This document shows, piece by piece, positions 41,111-50,356 of a DNA stretch of 64,000 bases. The stretch is from Lewinellaceae bacterium. Its GTDB lineage: Bacteria > Bacteroidota > Bacteroidia > Chitinophagales > Saprospiraceae. The position numbers and the translations under genes were made by a program. Within the stretch, counting starts at the first letter, position 1; each line of letters begins with the position of its first letter. Location of the stretch: positions 509,139 through 573,138 of the forward strand of contig JACJYQ010000005.1 in NCBI GenBank assembly GCA_020636025.1. Reading direction: 5' to 3'. The notes below the pieces were generated by a model. That model saw nothing but the letters and a program-made list of their open reading frames with translations, made no database searches and was not told the origin of the DNA.

Positions 41111-44026
41111 ATGAAAAATATTTGGAGAGTCTCCCTTGTGGCGCTATTGCCTGCTCTATTCCTATTCAGTTGTGTAACCGAGAAGAAAAAGGGCACGGAA
41201 ACCAGTAAGTTCAAAAAGGGCTATCACAGTTTTACAAACAAATACAACTACTGGTTCAATGCCGATGAGCTATTTCGGCTTACCGTTACAAAACTGGAGG
41301 AGTCGCATCAGGATAATTACAACCAGATTCTGGATATATACCCCTATGCAGCTGCCGACCCGCAGCCTGCCCGCGCAGATCTGGATAATGTCATCACCAA
41401 AGCATCAAAAGGTATAGTGTTGCACCGTCCAGGTCGCTGGACGGACGACAACTATCTGTTGATCGGCCAGGCACAATTCCTGAAACGCGACTACGAGACA
41501 GCTGAATCTTCATTCGAATTTATCAAAGAAGAGCAAGATCCGAGAAACCAGCCTAAGCCCAAGCTAAGCGCCAAGGAAAAGAAAAAGCAACGCGAAAAAA
41601 CAGCGGCGGCCAAGAAAAAGGAACGCAAGAAGAAGGCGAAAGAAAGAAAAAAAGCTGCAGCCAAGAAGAAACGGGAAAAAAAGAAGGCTGCAAAGGCCAG
41701 GAAAAAAGCTGCCGCAAAACGCAAAAAAGGAAAGAAAAAGTCCAGTAGTAAATCTAAAAAGCCACAAGCAAAACAGGAGACTCCTCAGCCGGCAGCAAAT
41801 CAACCGAATCCAGAACCAACACCGGACAAAGAGGAAAAGCCACAGGGTAAAGATCCTTATGCTGAGCCCTTTAACCGCATCAATGCTTATCCAAACACCA
41901 TGATCTGGTATGGCAGGACCCTGATTGAGCGGGAGAAGTACGAGGAAGCAGAATTTTTGTTCCGCGAATTGTGGACCGAGCCGTTTTTCCCAAAGTCACT
42001 TTATGACGAATTGGCTACTGCAGAGGCGCATTTGTTTATAAAGAGAAAGCAATATGCCAATGCCATTCCTCCACTGATCAAAGCGATAGAACTGACGCCT
42101 AATAAGAAAAACCGCGCCAGGCTAGCCTACATTCTGGCACAGATCTATGACCGGGCCGGACAACATGAGCAGGCTTATGCCGCCTTCGAAAAGGTGTTGA
42201 AGAGCAATCCGAAATATGAAATGGAGTTCAACGCCCGCTTGCAGCAGATATATGCCGGATGGGCAAATGGCAAAACAAACAGTGAGGATGCCGATAAGTC
42301 GCTCGACAAAATGCTCAATGATGATAAAAATCTTGAGTATCGGGATCAGATTTACTACACAAAGGCAGAGATTGCGCTGAATGACAGCAGAAAGCCGGAT
42401 GCCATTACATATTTGCGTAAATCACTGTCTTACAACCAAAAGAATACACCGCAACGTGCAGAATCCTATCTCAAATTGGCCGATCTGTATTTTGAATCGG
42501 AGAATTTCGTAGCTGCCAAAAGTTATTTCGACAGCGCACTTACCGTTCTGCCACCAACCGATGAGCGCTTTAAACGGGTGACTGATTATGCTTCCAACTT
42601 GAAAGACATTGCCCGCCTTATTACCACCATCGAGGCGAATGACAGCATTGTACGCGTATTTTACATGGACGATGCCGAAAGAAAGGAGCTGGCCAAAAGA
42701 CTGAAAAAGCAACGTGAAGAAGCTTCCGCGGCGAAAGCGGCTTCGTCGGCTGGGAAAAACAGCCTGTCTGCCCTAAATAACACACCTAAAGCGGGTCAAG
42801 CAAAGTCATCGTTTTATTTTTATAACGACGCATTTTTGAGAAAAGGCAAACGCGACTTTGGAAAACTCTGGGGAGATCGAAAACTGGAAGACAACTGGCG
42901 GCGTAGCAACAGAATTAATACCAATGCTTTTGATGCTGCAGCGGTTGACAGTACCGCGGCAAGCAACCCGGAAGATGAGGACCTGAAAGACATCTTTGCC
43001 AACATACCCAAAACTGAAGATGAATTGTCGGTGATCCACCTGGCAACTTACGAGGCCATGTACCAGCTAGGGACCTTGTTCCGGGATCGTCTGGAAAACA
43101 ACCAACGCTGTGTATTGACACTGGAAGAATTGCAAACGAGATATCCGGATACCGCCAGATATGAAAAGGAAACCTGGTATTACTGCTACCTGGCACATAC
43201 TGATCTGAAGAATTTCGTTCGTTCAAAGTTCTACCTGGACAAGCTGCAGGAAAAATATCCGAACAGCGCTTACGCCCGGGCGCTCAGCGATCCGAATTTC
43301 CTCAATGCTACCAAAGAGCGTGAAAAAGAACTGAACCGCTATTACGAAGAAACGTATGCTTTGTTCCAAAAAGGCGTGTATAAAGACGCACTCGACCGAT
43401 GTCAGGAAGCGCCCAAGAAATATGGATCACAAAATGCGCTTGTGCCAAAATTTGCCTTGTTGAGCGCGCTCTGTGTGGGCAACATCAATGGTACCGATGC
43501 TTATTGCGAAGCGCTTGGAGAAGTTATTTCCAGGTATCCGGAAAGCGCCGAAGCTACGCGAGCCAGAGAAATCGCCCGTGTGTTGGGATGCAAAGGCTTT
43601 GAAGTTGCAGAACCCAAAAAGCCGGAAACCAGCTTAATCGACGATGATTTCACCATGGAGGATGACAAGTTGCATTACTTCATTGTGGCATTAAAAGGTG
43701 ATGATCTGAGCTTGAATGACATAAAGGCCGCTGTTTCCGATTACAACCGCGAAAATCACCGCCTGGATCAATTGCGGGTATCCAATATTTTCCTGGGTGT
43801 TGACACCAACTCTCCAATTGTCGTAATCCGTAAGTTCGACGGTCGGGAGCAGGCGATGCGTTATTTTAATGAAGTAAGAACCCAACGTGACTTCCTGGGT
43901 GAAACGTCAAAGAAGACTTATAACAAGGAGTTTTTCGCCATTACACAGGAAAATTATCGCCGTATCTTGAAAAACAAGACGCTGGACGGATATCGGGAGT
44001 TTTTCCAGGAAAACTACCTGAAGTAA
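41111..44026 (+). CDS. sprE: T9SS periplasmic TPR lipoprotein SprE/PorW with Lys/Ala-rich insert
   Basis: A 971-residue lipoprotein (LFLFSC, Cys21 is the lipidated residue). The N-terminal KKGYHSFTNKYNYWFNADEL segment and DNYNQILDIYPY match SprE/PorW, a periplasmic part of the type IX secretion system needed for secretion and gliding. TPR-type helices follow throughout (YEEAEFLFRELW, HEQAYAAFEKVL). An insert of about 100 residues (147-246) is almost only Lys, Ala, Arg and Glu, then Pro/Gln, and splits the first TPR pair. The C-terminal part (880-971, HYFIVALKGDDLSLNDIK) is the usual SprE end domain. The T9SS cargoes in this window would use this machinery. Other T9SS core genes are absent. 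Confidence 0.88.
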   Translation: MKNIWRVSLVALLPALFLFSCVTEKKKGTETSKFKKGYHSFTNKYNYWFNADELFRLTVTKLEESHQDNYNQILDIYPYAAADPQPARADLDNVITKASKGIVLHRPGRWTDDNYLLIGQAQFLKRDYETAESSFEFIKEEQDPRNQPKPKLSAKEKKKQREKTAAAKKKERKKKAKERKKAAAKKKREKKKAAKARKKAAAKRKKGKKKSSSKSKKPQAKQETPQPAANQPNPEPTPDKEEKPQGKDPYAEPFNRINAYPNTMIWYGRTLIEREKYEEAEFLFRELWTEPFFPKSLYDELATAEAHLFIKRKQYANAIPPLIKAIELTPNKKNRARLAYILAQIYDRAGQHEQAYAAFEKVLKSNPKYEMEFNARLQQIYAGWANGKTNSEDADKSLDKMLNDDKNLEYRDQIYYTKAEIALNDSRKPDAITYLRKSLSYNQKNTPQRAESYLKLADLYFESENFVAAKSYFDSALTVLPPTDERFKRVTDYASNLKDIARLITTIEANDSIVRVFYMDDAERKELAKRLKKQREEASAAKAASSAGKNSLSALNNTPKAGQAKSSFYFYNDAFLRKGKRDFGKLWGDRKLEDNWRRSNRINTNAFDAAAVDSTAASNPEDEDLKDIFANIPKTEDELSVIHLATYEAMYQLGTLFRDRLENNQRCVLTLEELQTRYPDTARYEKETWYYCYLAHTDLKNFVRSKFYLDKLQEKYPNSAYARALSDPNFLNATKEREKELNRYYEETYALFQKGVYKDALDRCQEAPKKYGSQNALVPKFALLSALCVGNINGTDAYCEALGEVISRYPESAEATRAREIARVLGCKGFEVAEPKKPETSLIDDDFTMEDDKLHYFIVALKGDDLSLNDIKAAVSDYNRENHRLDQLRVSNIFLGVDTNSPIVVIRKFDGREQAMRYFNEVRTQRDFLGETSKKTYNKEFFAITQENYRRILKNKTLDGYREFFQENYLK

Positions 44027-44089
44027 TGTAATATCCAGGTGGATTTCACTTCCCACCTGTTGGTTTCAGAAAACAATAGATTCATGCAG

Positions 44090-44120
44090 CAGGCCGGTAC
44101 TCGTAATGGGTACGGGCCTG
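44090..44120 (+). terminator. hairpin after sprE/porW
   Basis: An 11-bp stem with one mismatch (CAGGCCGGTAC, 44090-44100, with GTACGGGCCTG, 44110-44120). It sits 64 bases after the sprE stop. It is followed by TTACATAAGG, so the T tail is weak. It separates sprE from the TonB-type barrel gene. Confidence 0.55.
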
Positions 44121-44236
44121 TTACATAAGGTGCTCATGCAGGTTTTTTGTCGAAAAAAACTGGCCGGTTCGGGGAATGCCCGAACCTTTACCGGAAACAT
44201 TTGTCCTGTTTCGCCAGAAACAACATTAACTAAGCT

Positions 44237-46672
44237 ATGAATATGAAACCTCTGTTTACTTCTCTTCTCCTCTTGTGTGGCTTATTCGCCAACAGTCAGA
44301 GCGCCAGCATTAAAGGCTCTTTGCAAAGCACAGGTGGAGAAGCAATCCCATTTGCCAATATTGCCCTGTTTACTACCAACGACAGCGTCTTGTATAAAGC
44401 AGGAATCAGCAACGAGTCTGGTCGGTTTGAATTAAAAGGCATTGGAGCCGGCAATTATTTCCTGAAAGCCATTTATCTGGGGTATCAAGATTTGTATCAA
44501 CGATCCATTGAAGTTAATGAATCGCAAGAACTGAATCTCGGGGTGCTCATTTTTTCCAGTCAGACAGTAGAACTTGCCGAGGCTACGGTCACCGCCTCCC
44601 GTGCCATGGTGGAAATTAAACCTGATCGAACTGTATTTAATGTCACCGGCACCATTAACAGCACCGGCTCAGATGGGCTGTCACTGCTCAGAAAGGCTCC
44701 TAGTGTCACGGTTGATAACAATGACAACATCAGTGTGTTGGGTCGCAGTGGTGTATTGCTATATGTTGATGGCAAACGATTGCCACTTACTGGTTCGGAC
44801 CTCAGTAATTACCTTCAAAGTCTGAGCGCTGATCAAATCGACAGAATTGAAATCATTACCAATCCAGGCGCCAAATACGAAGCTGAAGGGAATGCCGGTA
44901 TTATCGATATAAGGCTGAAAAAGGATGAAAGTCAGGGTGGAAATGGAACCCTAAACAGTACCATTAGCCAGGGCGTGTATTTTAGAGGAAACCTGAGCGG
45001 AAGCGGGAACTATCGCAAAAAGAATTTCAACCTGTTTGGAACCGGAAATATCGGTACCGGTGAAATGTTTAACCGGATGAGGTTTCACAATGAGTTAAAT
45101 AACAGTGTGCAGGAAGAAATCAACCAGCATTACAACGACAGAAGAAATTTTGATATCCGGATTGGTGCTGATTATTTTATAAACAAATTCAATACCATCG
45201 GCATACTGGCCAGCGCCGGGAAATTTACCAATAACAACAGCTCTTATAACCGTATTGAGCTGGCGAGTTCCAATACTCCAAACATAATTGATAGCATCCT
45301 GGTGGCAGATAATACGCTTGACTATGAACGAAACCAGCAGTCCTATAATCTTAACTACCGCTTTGACAATACCAAAGGTCGCAGTCTGAATATTGATCTT
45401 GACTACGGCATGTACGCCAATCGCAGTAATCGCTACCAACCTAATTACTATTTCGATCCCAAGGAAGAAGTGATTTACTCTCAACTGATCAATAGTTTTG
45501 ATACACCAACCGATATTGATATTTATACCGTCACCGTCGATTATGAAGATAAACTCTGGGGTGGAAAACTCGGTTTTGGCTCAAAATTGAGCAAGGTCGT
45601 TTCAGACAATACCTTTCTGGTGTACAAAGAGAACCAAGGCGTATTTGATCTGGAGAATCAGCGTTCCAATATTTTCAAGTACGATGAAATGGTGTACGCC
45701 GGTTATGTAAGTTATGGCCGCTCACTGGGAGAAAACGTAGAATTTAGTGCCGGATTACGGGCTGAGCAAACCGATGCCAAAGGAGATTTGCAAACCTTTT
45801 TACCTGAATTACAGGAACCGCCTGTGGAACTAAATTACTTAAACTGGTTCCCAACATTGGGCCTGAGTTGGAAAGCTGCGCCCAAACACATGTTTGCCCT
45901 AAACAGCGGAAGACGGATCAACCGGCCTGATTATAACGTGTTAAACCCTTTCCGGAATCAGATCAGCGAACTATCCTTTGAAAAAGGCAATGCCAAATTG
46001 CAACCTGAGATTGTAAACAATGTAGAGTTGGGCTATACCTATGCATACCGATATAATTTCAAATTGGGGTATAGCAAAACGTCCAATCAGATCACAAGGT
46101 TAATTGCCCCTGATGACGTAAACCCGCTGGCCGGATTTATCACCTGGGCCAATCTTGCGGAGCAAACGGTTCTCAGTTTCAATGCCAGTGTACCCATACA
46201 GATCACCAAGAAATGGAATGCCTACTTCAACGCCAGTGCTTCTCATATAGACAACCAGGCGAATTACGGTGAAGGAGCCATTGTAGACGTGCAGGCATTT
46301 ACATACAGTATTTACCAGCAACATACATTCAACTTACCCTGGAACCTGACAGCCGAGATTTCCGGCTATTACAGCGGACCGGGTGTTTGGGGCGGCGTGT
46401 TTTTGTATGAATCCAACTGGAGTCTGGATGTTGGCCTGCAAAAGAAATTCCTGAACAACCGCCTGAACGTGCGTATCAGCGGTAGTGACCTGTTTTATCA
46501 AACTGGATGGGATGGCGTAAGCAGCTTCGATGGGTTGGTGTCAACCGGCAGCGGTCGTTGGGACAGCCGTCGCGCGAGCCTTAGCATTGGTTACCGCTTT
46601 GGAAACGACAAAGTAAAATCACGCAAACGCAAAACAGGAATGGAAGCGGAGGCAGGACGTGTAGGCGGGTAA
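44237..46672 (+). CDS. TonB-dependent-receptor-type outer-membrane barrel
   Basis: An 811-residue outer-membrane protein. A signal peptide (to about residue 21, FANSQ) is followed by a carboxypeptidase-regulatory-like domain (25-110, IKGSLQSTGGEAIPFANIALF). Next is the plug (about 115-225, LLRKAPSVTVDNNDNISVLGR, DRIEIITNPGAKYEAEGNAGIIDI), then a barrel of about 550 residues. There is no standard TonB box at the front, as in the Bacteroidota family that combines such a plug with an outer-membrane family barrel. Substrate unknown; no SusD partner is adjacent. Its stop opens a heptamer repeat gap. Confidence 0.88.
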   Translation: MNMKPLFTSLLLLCGLFANSQSASIKGSLQSTGGEAIPFANIALFTTNDSVLYKAGISNESGRFELKGIGAGNYFLKAIYLGYQDLYQRSIEVNESQELNLGVLIFSSQTVELAEATVTASRAMVEIKPDRTVFNVTGTINSTGSDGLSLLRKAPSVTVDNNDNISVLGRSGVLLYVDGKRLPLTGSDLSNYLQSLSADQIDRIEIITNPGAKYEAEGNAGIIDIRLKKDESQGGNGTLNSTISQGVYFRGNLSGSGNYRKKNFNLFGTGNIGTGEMFNRMRFHNELNNSVQEEINQHYNDRRNFDIRIGADYFINKFNTIGILASAGKFTNNNSSYNRIELASSNTPNIIDSILVADNTLDYERNQQSYNLNYRFDNTKGRSLNIDLDYGMYANRSNRYQPNYYFDPKEEVIYSQLINSFDTPTDIDIYTVTVDYEDKLWGGKLGFGSKLSKVVSDNTFLVYKENQGVFDLENQRSNIFKYDEMVYAGYVSYGRSLGENVEFSAGLRAEQTDAKGDLQTFLPELQEPPVELNYLNWFPTLGLSWKAAPKHMFALNSGRRINRPDYNVLNPFRNQISELSFEKGNAKLQPEIVNNVELGYTYAYRYNFKLGYSKTSNQITRLIAPDDVNPLAGFITWANLAEQTVLSFNASVPIQITKKWNAYFNASASHIDNQANYGEGAIVDVQAFTYSIYQQHTFNLPWNLTAEISGYYSGPGVWGGVFLYESNWSLDVGLQKKFLNNRLNVRISGSDLFYQTGWDGVSSFDGLVSTGSGRWDSRRASLSIGYRFGNDKVKSRKRKTGMEAEAGRVGG

Positions 46673-46673
46673 A

Positions 46674-46897
46674 TGAGTGCGGAGCGATGAGTGCGGAGTG
46701 CGGAGTGCGGAATGAGGAATGAGGAGTGAGGAGTGAGGAGTGAGGAGTGAGGAGTGCGGAGCGAGGAGTGCGGAGTGCGGAGTGCTAAACATTAATAAAA
46801 TGATCAAAAAGACCAATCGGCTGGAGAAAAGAAAAATAAATTCCGCATTCCGCATTCATCACTCCGCATTCCGCACTCCGCACTCCGCACTCATCAC
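46674..46897. repeat. second GAGTGCG heptamer array with inverted arm, filling a convergent gap
   Basis: Left arm 46674-46784: about 15 period-7 units, GAGTGCG and GAGTGAG with variants (GAATGAG, GAGCGAG). Right arm about 46840-46897: CCGCACT/CCGCATT/CATCACT units, the reverse complement. The left arm begins within two bases of the TonB-barrel stop. The right arm supplies the TGA stop of the DUF481 gene (46894-46896). Its unit is the same as at 37490-37718, but the internal order of variants differs, so it is not a simple copy of that locus. Confidence 0.87.
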
Positions 46898-47667
46898 AGT
46901 TCCCAGGTTACACCATTGCGCCATCCGTAGGTTTCCAGGGGCGCATTGGCAGGAAGATTTTTATCGATGTTGTAGTAAAACACGGTGTTGAAAGCCAGTT
47001 TGCGGGTTATTTTGATTGAAACTACCGATTCTGAACTGAATCGGTAGTTTTTTATTAAACCCAATACAGGTTGCCAATAAGCCGTACTGACAATGGAAAA
47101 CTGATTTTTTGTTCGTAGGGCTAGAGCAAAATAATTACTGGATCTGTATAAGCCCTGCCAGTCTGGTTCTTCAGAGAATTTGTTTTGTTCAAACATAACA
47201 CTGGAACCCAGGTGAATGTGTTGACGTCCGTTTTGTGATTTGAAAAACCGCAATCGAAGTCCGGTCCCGATAAGTCTTCTTTGTTGTAATAATTGAATTG
47301 GGCTGCTTTGAATCTGTGTGTAGGCTTCCCAGATCAGGATTTTGGATAATTTGTAGTTATAACGGAGATGTGCAAATGCATCCCTGGAAAAATCTTCCTG
47401 ACCAGCCCTGATGAGTCGAAGATTAAGCAATGCGAGTGTCAGGTGCCTCTTGTTTTTATATTCTACCGTGCCCGCTATATTGATGAGCAGGCTCTGTTTG
47501 CGCACCCTGGTTAAATTCCCAGTCCCTGTTAGTCGACCATACCACGACACAGAGTCATTGGTAGTCATAATGCGTTGGGATTCAATATTTACAATTTGTG
47601 CTTGTATGTCACAAAATGGGACACACAAGCAGAAGCAGAGCAACAGAAGGTTTAAATGAAATTGCAT
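46894..47667 (-). CDS. DUF481-type outer-membrane protein
   Basis: A 257-residue secreted beta-strand protein of the DUF481 group. It has a signal peptide ending at about residue 24 (CDIQAQ), then VNIESQRIMTTNDSVSWYGRLTG. Alternating aromatic strands (FAHLRYNYKLSKILIWEAYTQ) run to a C-terminal strand (YGWRNGVTWEL). Predicted barrel of unknown role. The ATG is only 5 bases from a perfect -7 box (TATCTTTGC), so the mRNA is almost or fully leaderless. Its stop codon lies in the heptamer repeat. Confidence 0.8.
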   Translation of the reverse strand: MQFHLNLLLLCFCLCVPFCDIQAQIVNIESQRIMTTNDSVSWYGRLTGTGNLTRVRKQSLLINIAGTVEYKNKRHLTLALLNLRLIRAGQEDFSRDAFAHLRYNYKLSKILIWEAYTQIQSSPIQLLQQRRLIGTGLRLRFFKSQNGRQHIHLGSSVMFEQNKFSEEPDWQGLYRSSNYFALALRTKNQFSIVSTAYWQPVLGLIKNYRFSSESVVSIKITRKLAFNTVFYYNIDKNLPANAPLETYGWRNGVTWEL

Positions 47668-47671
47668 TCGG

Positions 47672-47699
47672 CAAAGATAATATGGCTGTTGATGGCAAA
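47672..47699 (-). promoter_or_regulatory. -7 box TATCTTTG right before the DUF481 start
   Basis: Perfect TAnnTTTG (47672-47679) followed by C, with TTTG at 47696-47699 (16-base spacer, slightly short). The last base of the box is 5 bases from ATG 47667, so transcription would start at or next to the start codon. Confidence 0.55.
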
Positions 47700-47863
47700 G
47701 GAACGGTTGAAATCAGAAATTAAATGGTAACAGGGCAGATTGCTTGCAATTAATCTTTTATCAGTTCCTTATTATACGAGGAAAATTCAGACCTTGATGG
47801 CGATAATATTGGTTTAGCGAATGGAATAATTCCGTTTCTTAAACAATTGAACAAGAACCTTAT

Positions 47864-50245
47864 ATGCAGGCTGCAGAATCATCAGAAAGGAAATTTGGCA
47901 CATTGCCAGTGTTCTTTACTGCCATCTCCACCATACTGGGGGCCGTAATGTTCCTGCGGTTTGGGTTTGCTGTTGGAACAGTAGGGTTTCTGGGAACCGT
48001 GGCTATAGTTCTCATTGGGCATGCGGTAACCATACCCACAGCCATGGCGATAGCCGAGATCGCCACCAACCAGAAAGTAGAAGGGGGAGGTGAGTATTTT
48101 ATTGTATCCCGTTCATTCGGTTTGGTCATTGGTTCTACCATAGGTATTGCCTTATACCTCTCCCAAGCCATCAGCATAGCATTTTACACATTAGCCTTTA
48201 CGGAGGCATTTGCTCCGTTAACAGACTGGATAAACTACAGTTTTACTTTGCCCTCCGGTATATCCTGGCTGCTGGATCAGAAACAAACCATCGGAATTCC
48301 GGCGCTGTTTCTGCTCACCTTTATCATGCTGACCAAGGGTGCTGATCTGGGTGTAAAAACGCTGTACTACGTGGTAGCGATTCTGGGTTTCGCGATGTTC
48401 TCCTTTTTCATTGGACAAACCGAATACAGCCAGACTCATAATTTCGAATTCAATACAACGGTTTACAACCAGTCGAATGTTGAAAAACCGGTACCGATAT
48501 TAAATCTGCCGGAACCGGCAACGCCCGATACTGGTACTTTAAGTACTCGTACGCCTGAGATCAGGCAAGGATATCCAACACAACCACAGCGGCCTTCCAT
48601 TCCGGCTATTGGTTTTTTCGCTGTCTTTGCAATCATATTCCCCGCATTCACGGGTATGACAGCCGGCGTTGGATTGTCCGGAGACCTGAAAGATCCAGGT
48701 AAATCCATTCCACTGGGAACCTTATCGGCCACCATTACCGGCATGGTCATTTATCTGTTCATCACCTGGAAACTGGCCATCTCTGCCAGTCCGGATGAAC
48801 TGGCAGATGTGAGCAAACTCACCATGAGCGAAATTGCCTGGCAGGGATGGCTCATTATTCCCCTGGGGCTGGCAGCAGCGACCATTTCTTCTGCACTGGG
48901 TTCCATCATGGTGGCACCGCGAACGCTGCAGGCCATTGCCAGAGACAAGATATTTCCTTCAACCCAAGCCAATCGATGGTTATCCGAGGGAAAAGGTGCT
49001 ACAGACGAACCGTACAACGCGTCCATAATAACCATTGCCATCGCAGGCTTTTTCATTTTGATGGGTGCTCTCGACAGCGTAGCCGAAATCATTTCCATGT
49101 TTTTCATGGTTACTTACGGATCGCTTTGTCTGATCTCCTTTTTGAACCATTTTGCTGCCGATCCCAGCTACCGGCCAAGGTTTAGATCGAAGTGGTTTAT
49201 TTCGCTTTTTGGCGCCATCGCCTGTTTCGGATTGATGTTTTTTATGAATCCGCTCTATGCCACCATTGCAGTAGGTATGATGGTGGGTTTGTATTTCGCC
49301 ATTGGCTTTTACAACCCCGACAAACGCAATATTGCTGCAATTTTTCAGGGGGTGATATTCCAATTGAGCAGACAGCTTCAGATTTTCCTGCAAAAAGCGC
49401 AAAAAGAGGAAGTAAGCAGCTGGCGACCCTCCGCGATTGCCCTTGCAGATTGCACGTTCAAACGGCTGGCTTTGTTTGATCTGATCCGCTGGTTATCTCA
49501 GAAATACGGATTTGGCACATACATCCATTACATTGCCGATTATGTGTCCAAAAAATCAGGTAAGCAGGCGCAGGAGGTGAAAGACAGACTCATTCTAATG
49601 GCAGAATCGAGCGATAGCAAGGTATATGTGGATACGCTGATCAGCCCTTCGTTTCAGGACAGTATTGCTCAGGTAATTCAGCTTCCTGGCGTAGCCGGCA
49701 CAGATAACAACCTTCTGCTATTGGAATTCTCCAAAAATTACCCAACTCACCTGGAAGATTTTGAAGAGAGTTTCAAGTTGATCAAGGCCGTCAATTACGA
49801 TGTAGCCATCCTGGCATCTTCGGAACGAGGTTATGGCTTGAAAAAAGAAATACACATCTGGATCACTTCTGATGATTATGCCAACGCAAGCCTGATGATC
49901 CTGCTCGGTTATATCATTTTGGGGCACTCTGATTGGCGAGGTGGACAGATCACCATATTTGCTGTGTATCCGGAAGACAAGCTGGAGGAAGAACGGGCTA
50001 AGTTGTACTCACTCATTGAGGCCGGACAGTTGCCTATATCCTATAGCAACATCAAGGTAATTTCCCGACCTGTAGACAGGCCACTTAAAGAAGTAATGGT
50101 GGAAATGTCGCAGGATGCCGACTTAACCATCGTTGGATTCCGTCAGGAGATTATTAAGCACCAGGGAGTAGATACATTATTAAGCCTGAAAGAAATCGGG
50201 AACACGCTGTTTGTGCATTCCGGGGAGCACAAGGCCATCAAGTAA
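47864..50245 (+). CDS. SLC12-like (cation-chloride cotransporter family) permease
   Basis: A 793-residue APC-fold transporter. The N-terminal RKFGTLPVFFTAISTILGAVMFLRFG has the TM1 signature of the cation-chloride cotransporter branch. About twelve membrane helices span residues 15-500 (for example VGTVGFLGTVAIVLIGHAVT, KGADLGVKTLYYVVAILGFA). A cytoplasmic C-terminal domain of about 290 residues (505-793) resembles the SLC12 tail. Bacterial members probably move Cl, K or amino acids; the actual substrate is not readable. Monocistronic, followed by a short terminator. Confidence 0.87.
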   Translation: MQAAESSERKFGTLPVFFTAISTILGAVMFLRFGFAVGTVGFLGTVAIVLIGHAVTIPTAMAIAEIATNQKVEGGGEYFIVSRSFGLVIGSTIGIALYLSQAISIAFYTLAFTEAFAPLTDWINYSFTLPSGISWLLDQKQTIGIPALFLLTFIMLTKGADLGVKTLYYVVAILGFAMFSFFIGQTEYSQTHNFEFNTTVYNQSNVEKPVPILNLPEPATPDTGTLSTRTPEIRQGYPTQPQRPSIPAIGFFAVFAIIFPAFTGMTAGVGLSGDLKDPGKSIPLGTLSATITGMVIYLFITWKLAISASPDELADVSKLTMSEIAWQGWLIIPLGLAAATISSALGSIMVAPRTLQAIARDKIFPSTQANRWLSEGKGATDEPYNASIITIAIAGFFILMGALDSVAEIISMFFMVTYGSLCLISFLNHFAADPSYRPRFRSKWFISLFGAIACFGLMFFMNPLYATIAVGMMVGLYFAIGFYNPDKRNIAAIFQGVIFQLSRQLQIFLQKAQKEEVSSWRPSAIALADCTFKRLALFDLIRWLSQKYGFGTYIHYIADYVSKKSGKQAQEVKDRLILMAESSDSKVYVDTLISPSFQDSIAQVIQLPGVAGTDNNLLLLEFSKNYPTHLEDFEESFKLIKAVNYDVAILASSERGYGLKKEIHIWITSDDYANASLMILLGYIILGHSDWRGGQITIFAVYPEDKLEEERAKLYSLIEAGQLPISYSNIKVISRPVDRPLKEVMVEMSQDADLTIVGFRQEIIKHQGVDTLLSLKEIGNTLFVHSGEHKAIK

Positions 50246-50293
50246 TGATCACTGATTTTACGGATTATTGGATTTCACTGATTTTTGGATTGG

Positions 50294-50315
50294 GTCGGCT
50301 TACGCCGACTTTACC
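50294..50315 (+). terminator. short terminator after the SLC12-like gene
   Basis: A 6-bp GC stem (GTCGGC 50294-50299, GCCGAC 50304-50309) with TTAC loop, followed by TTTACCTTTT. The bases before it (50247-50292) repeat loose TGATTTTTGGATT words. Confidence 0.65.
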
Positions 50316-50356
50316 TTTTATACCAATGTGCAGCCCGTGGTGAAACATTGAATACC

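Noticed and set aside
41491..41803. Minus-strand frames of 77-79 codons rich in Phe/Leu/Ala
   Set aside because: They are the antisense of the Lys/Ala-rich insert of SprE/PorW; the apparent membrane helices come from AAG/GCC codons read backwards.
37490..46897. Possible CRISPR arrays in the heptamer gaps
   Set aside because: Units are 7 bases in direct tandem with no unique spacers, the second halves are inverted, and no cas genes are near.
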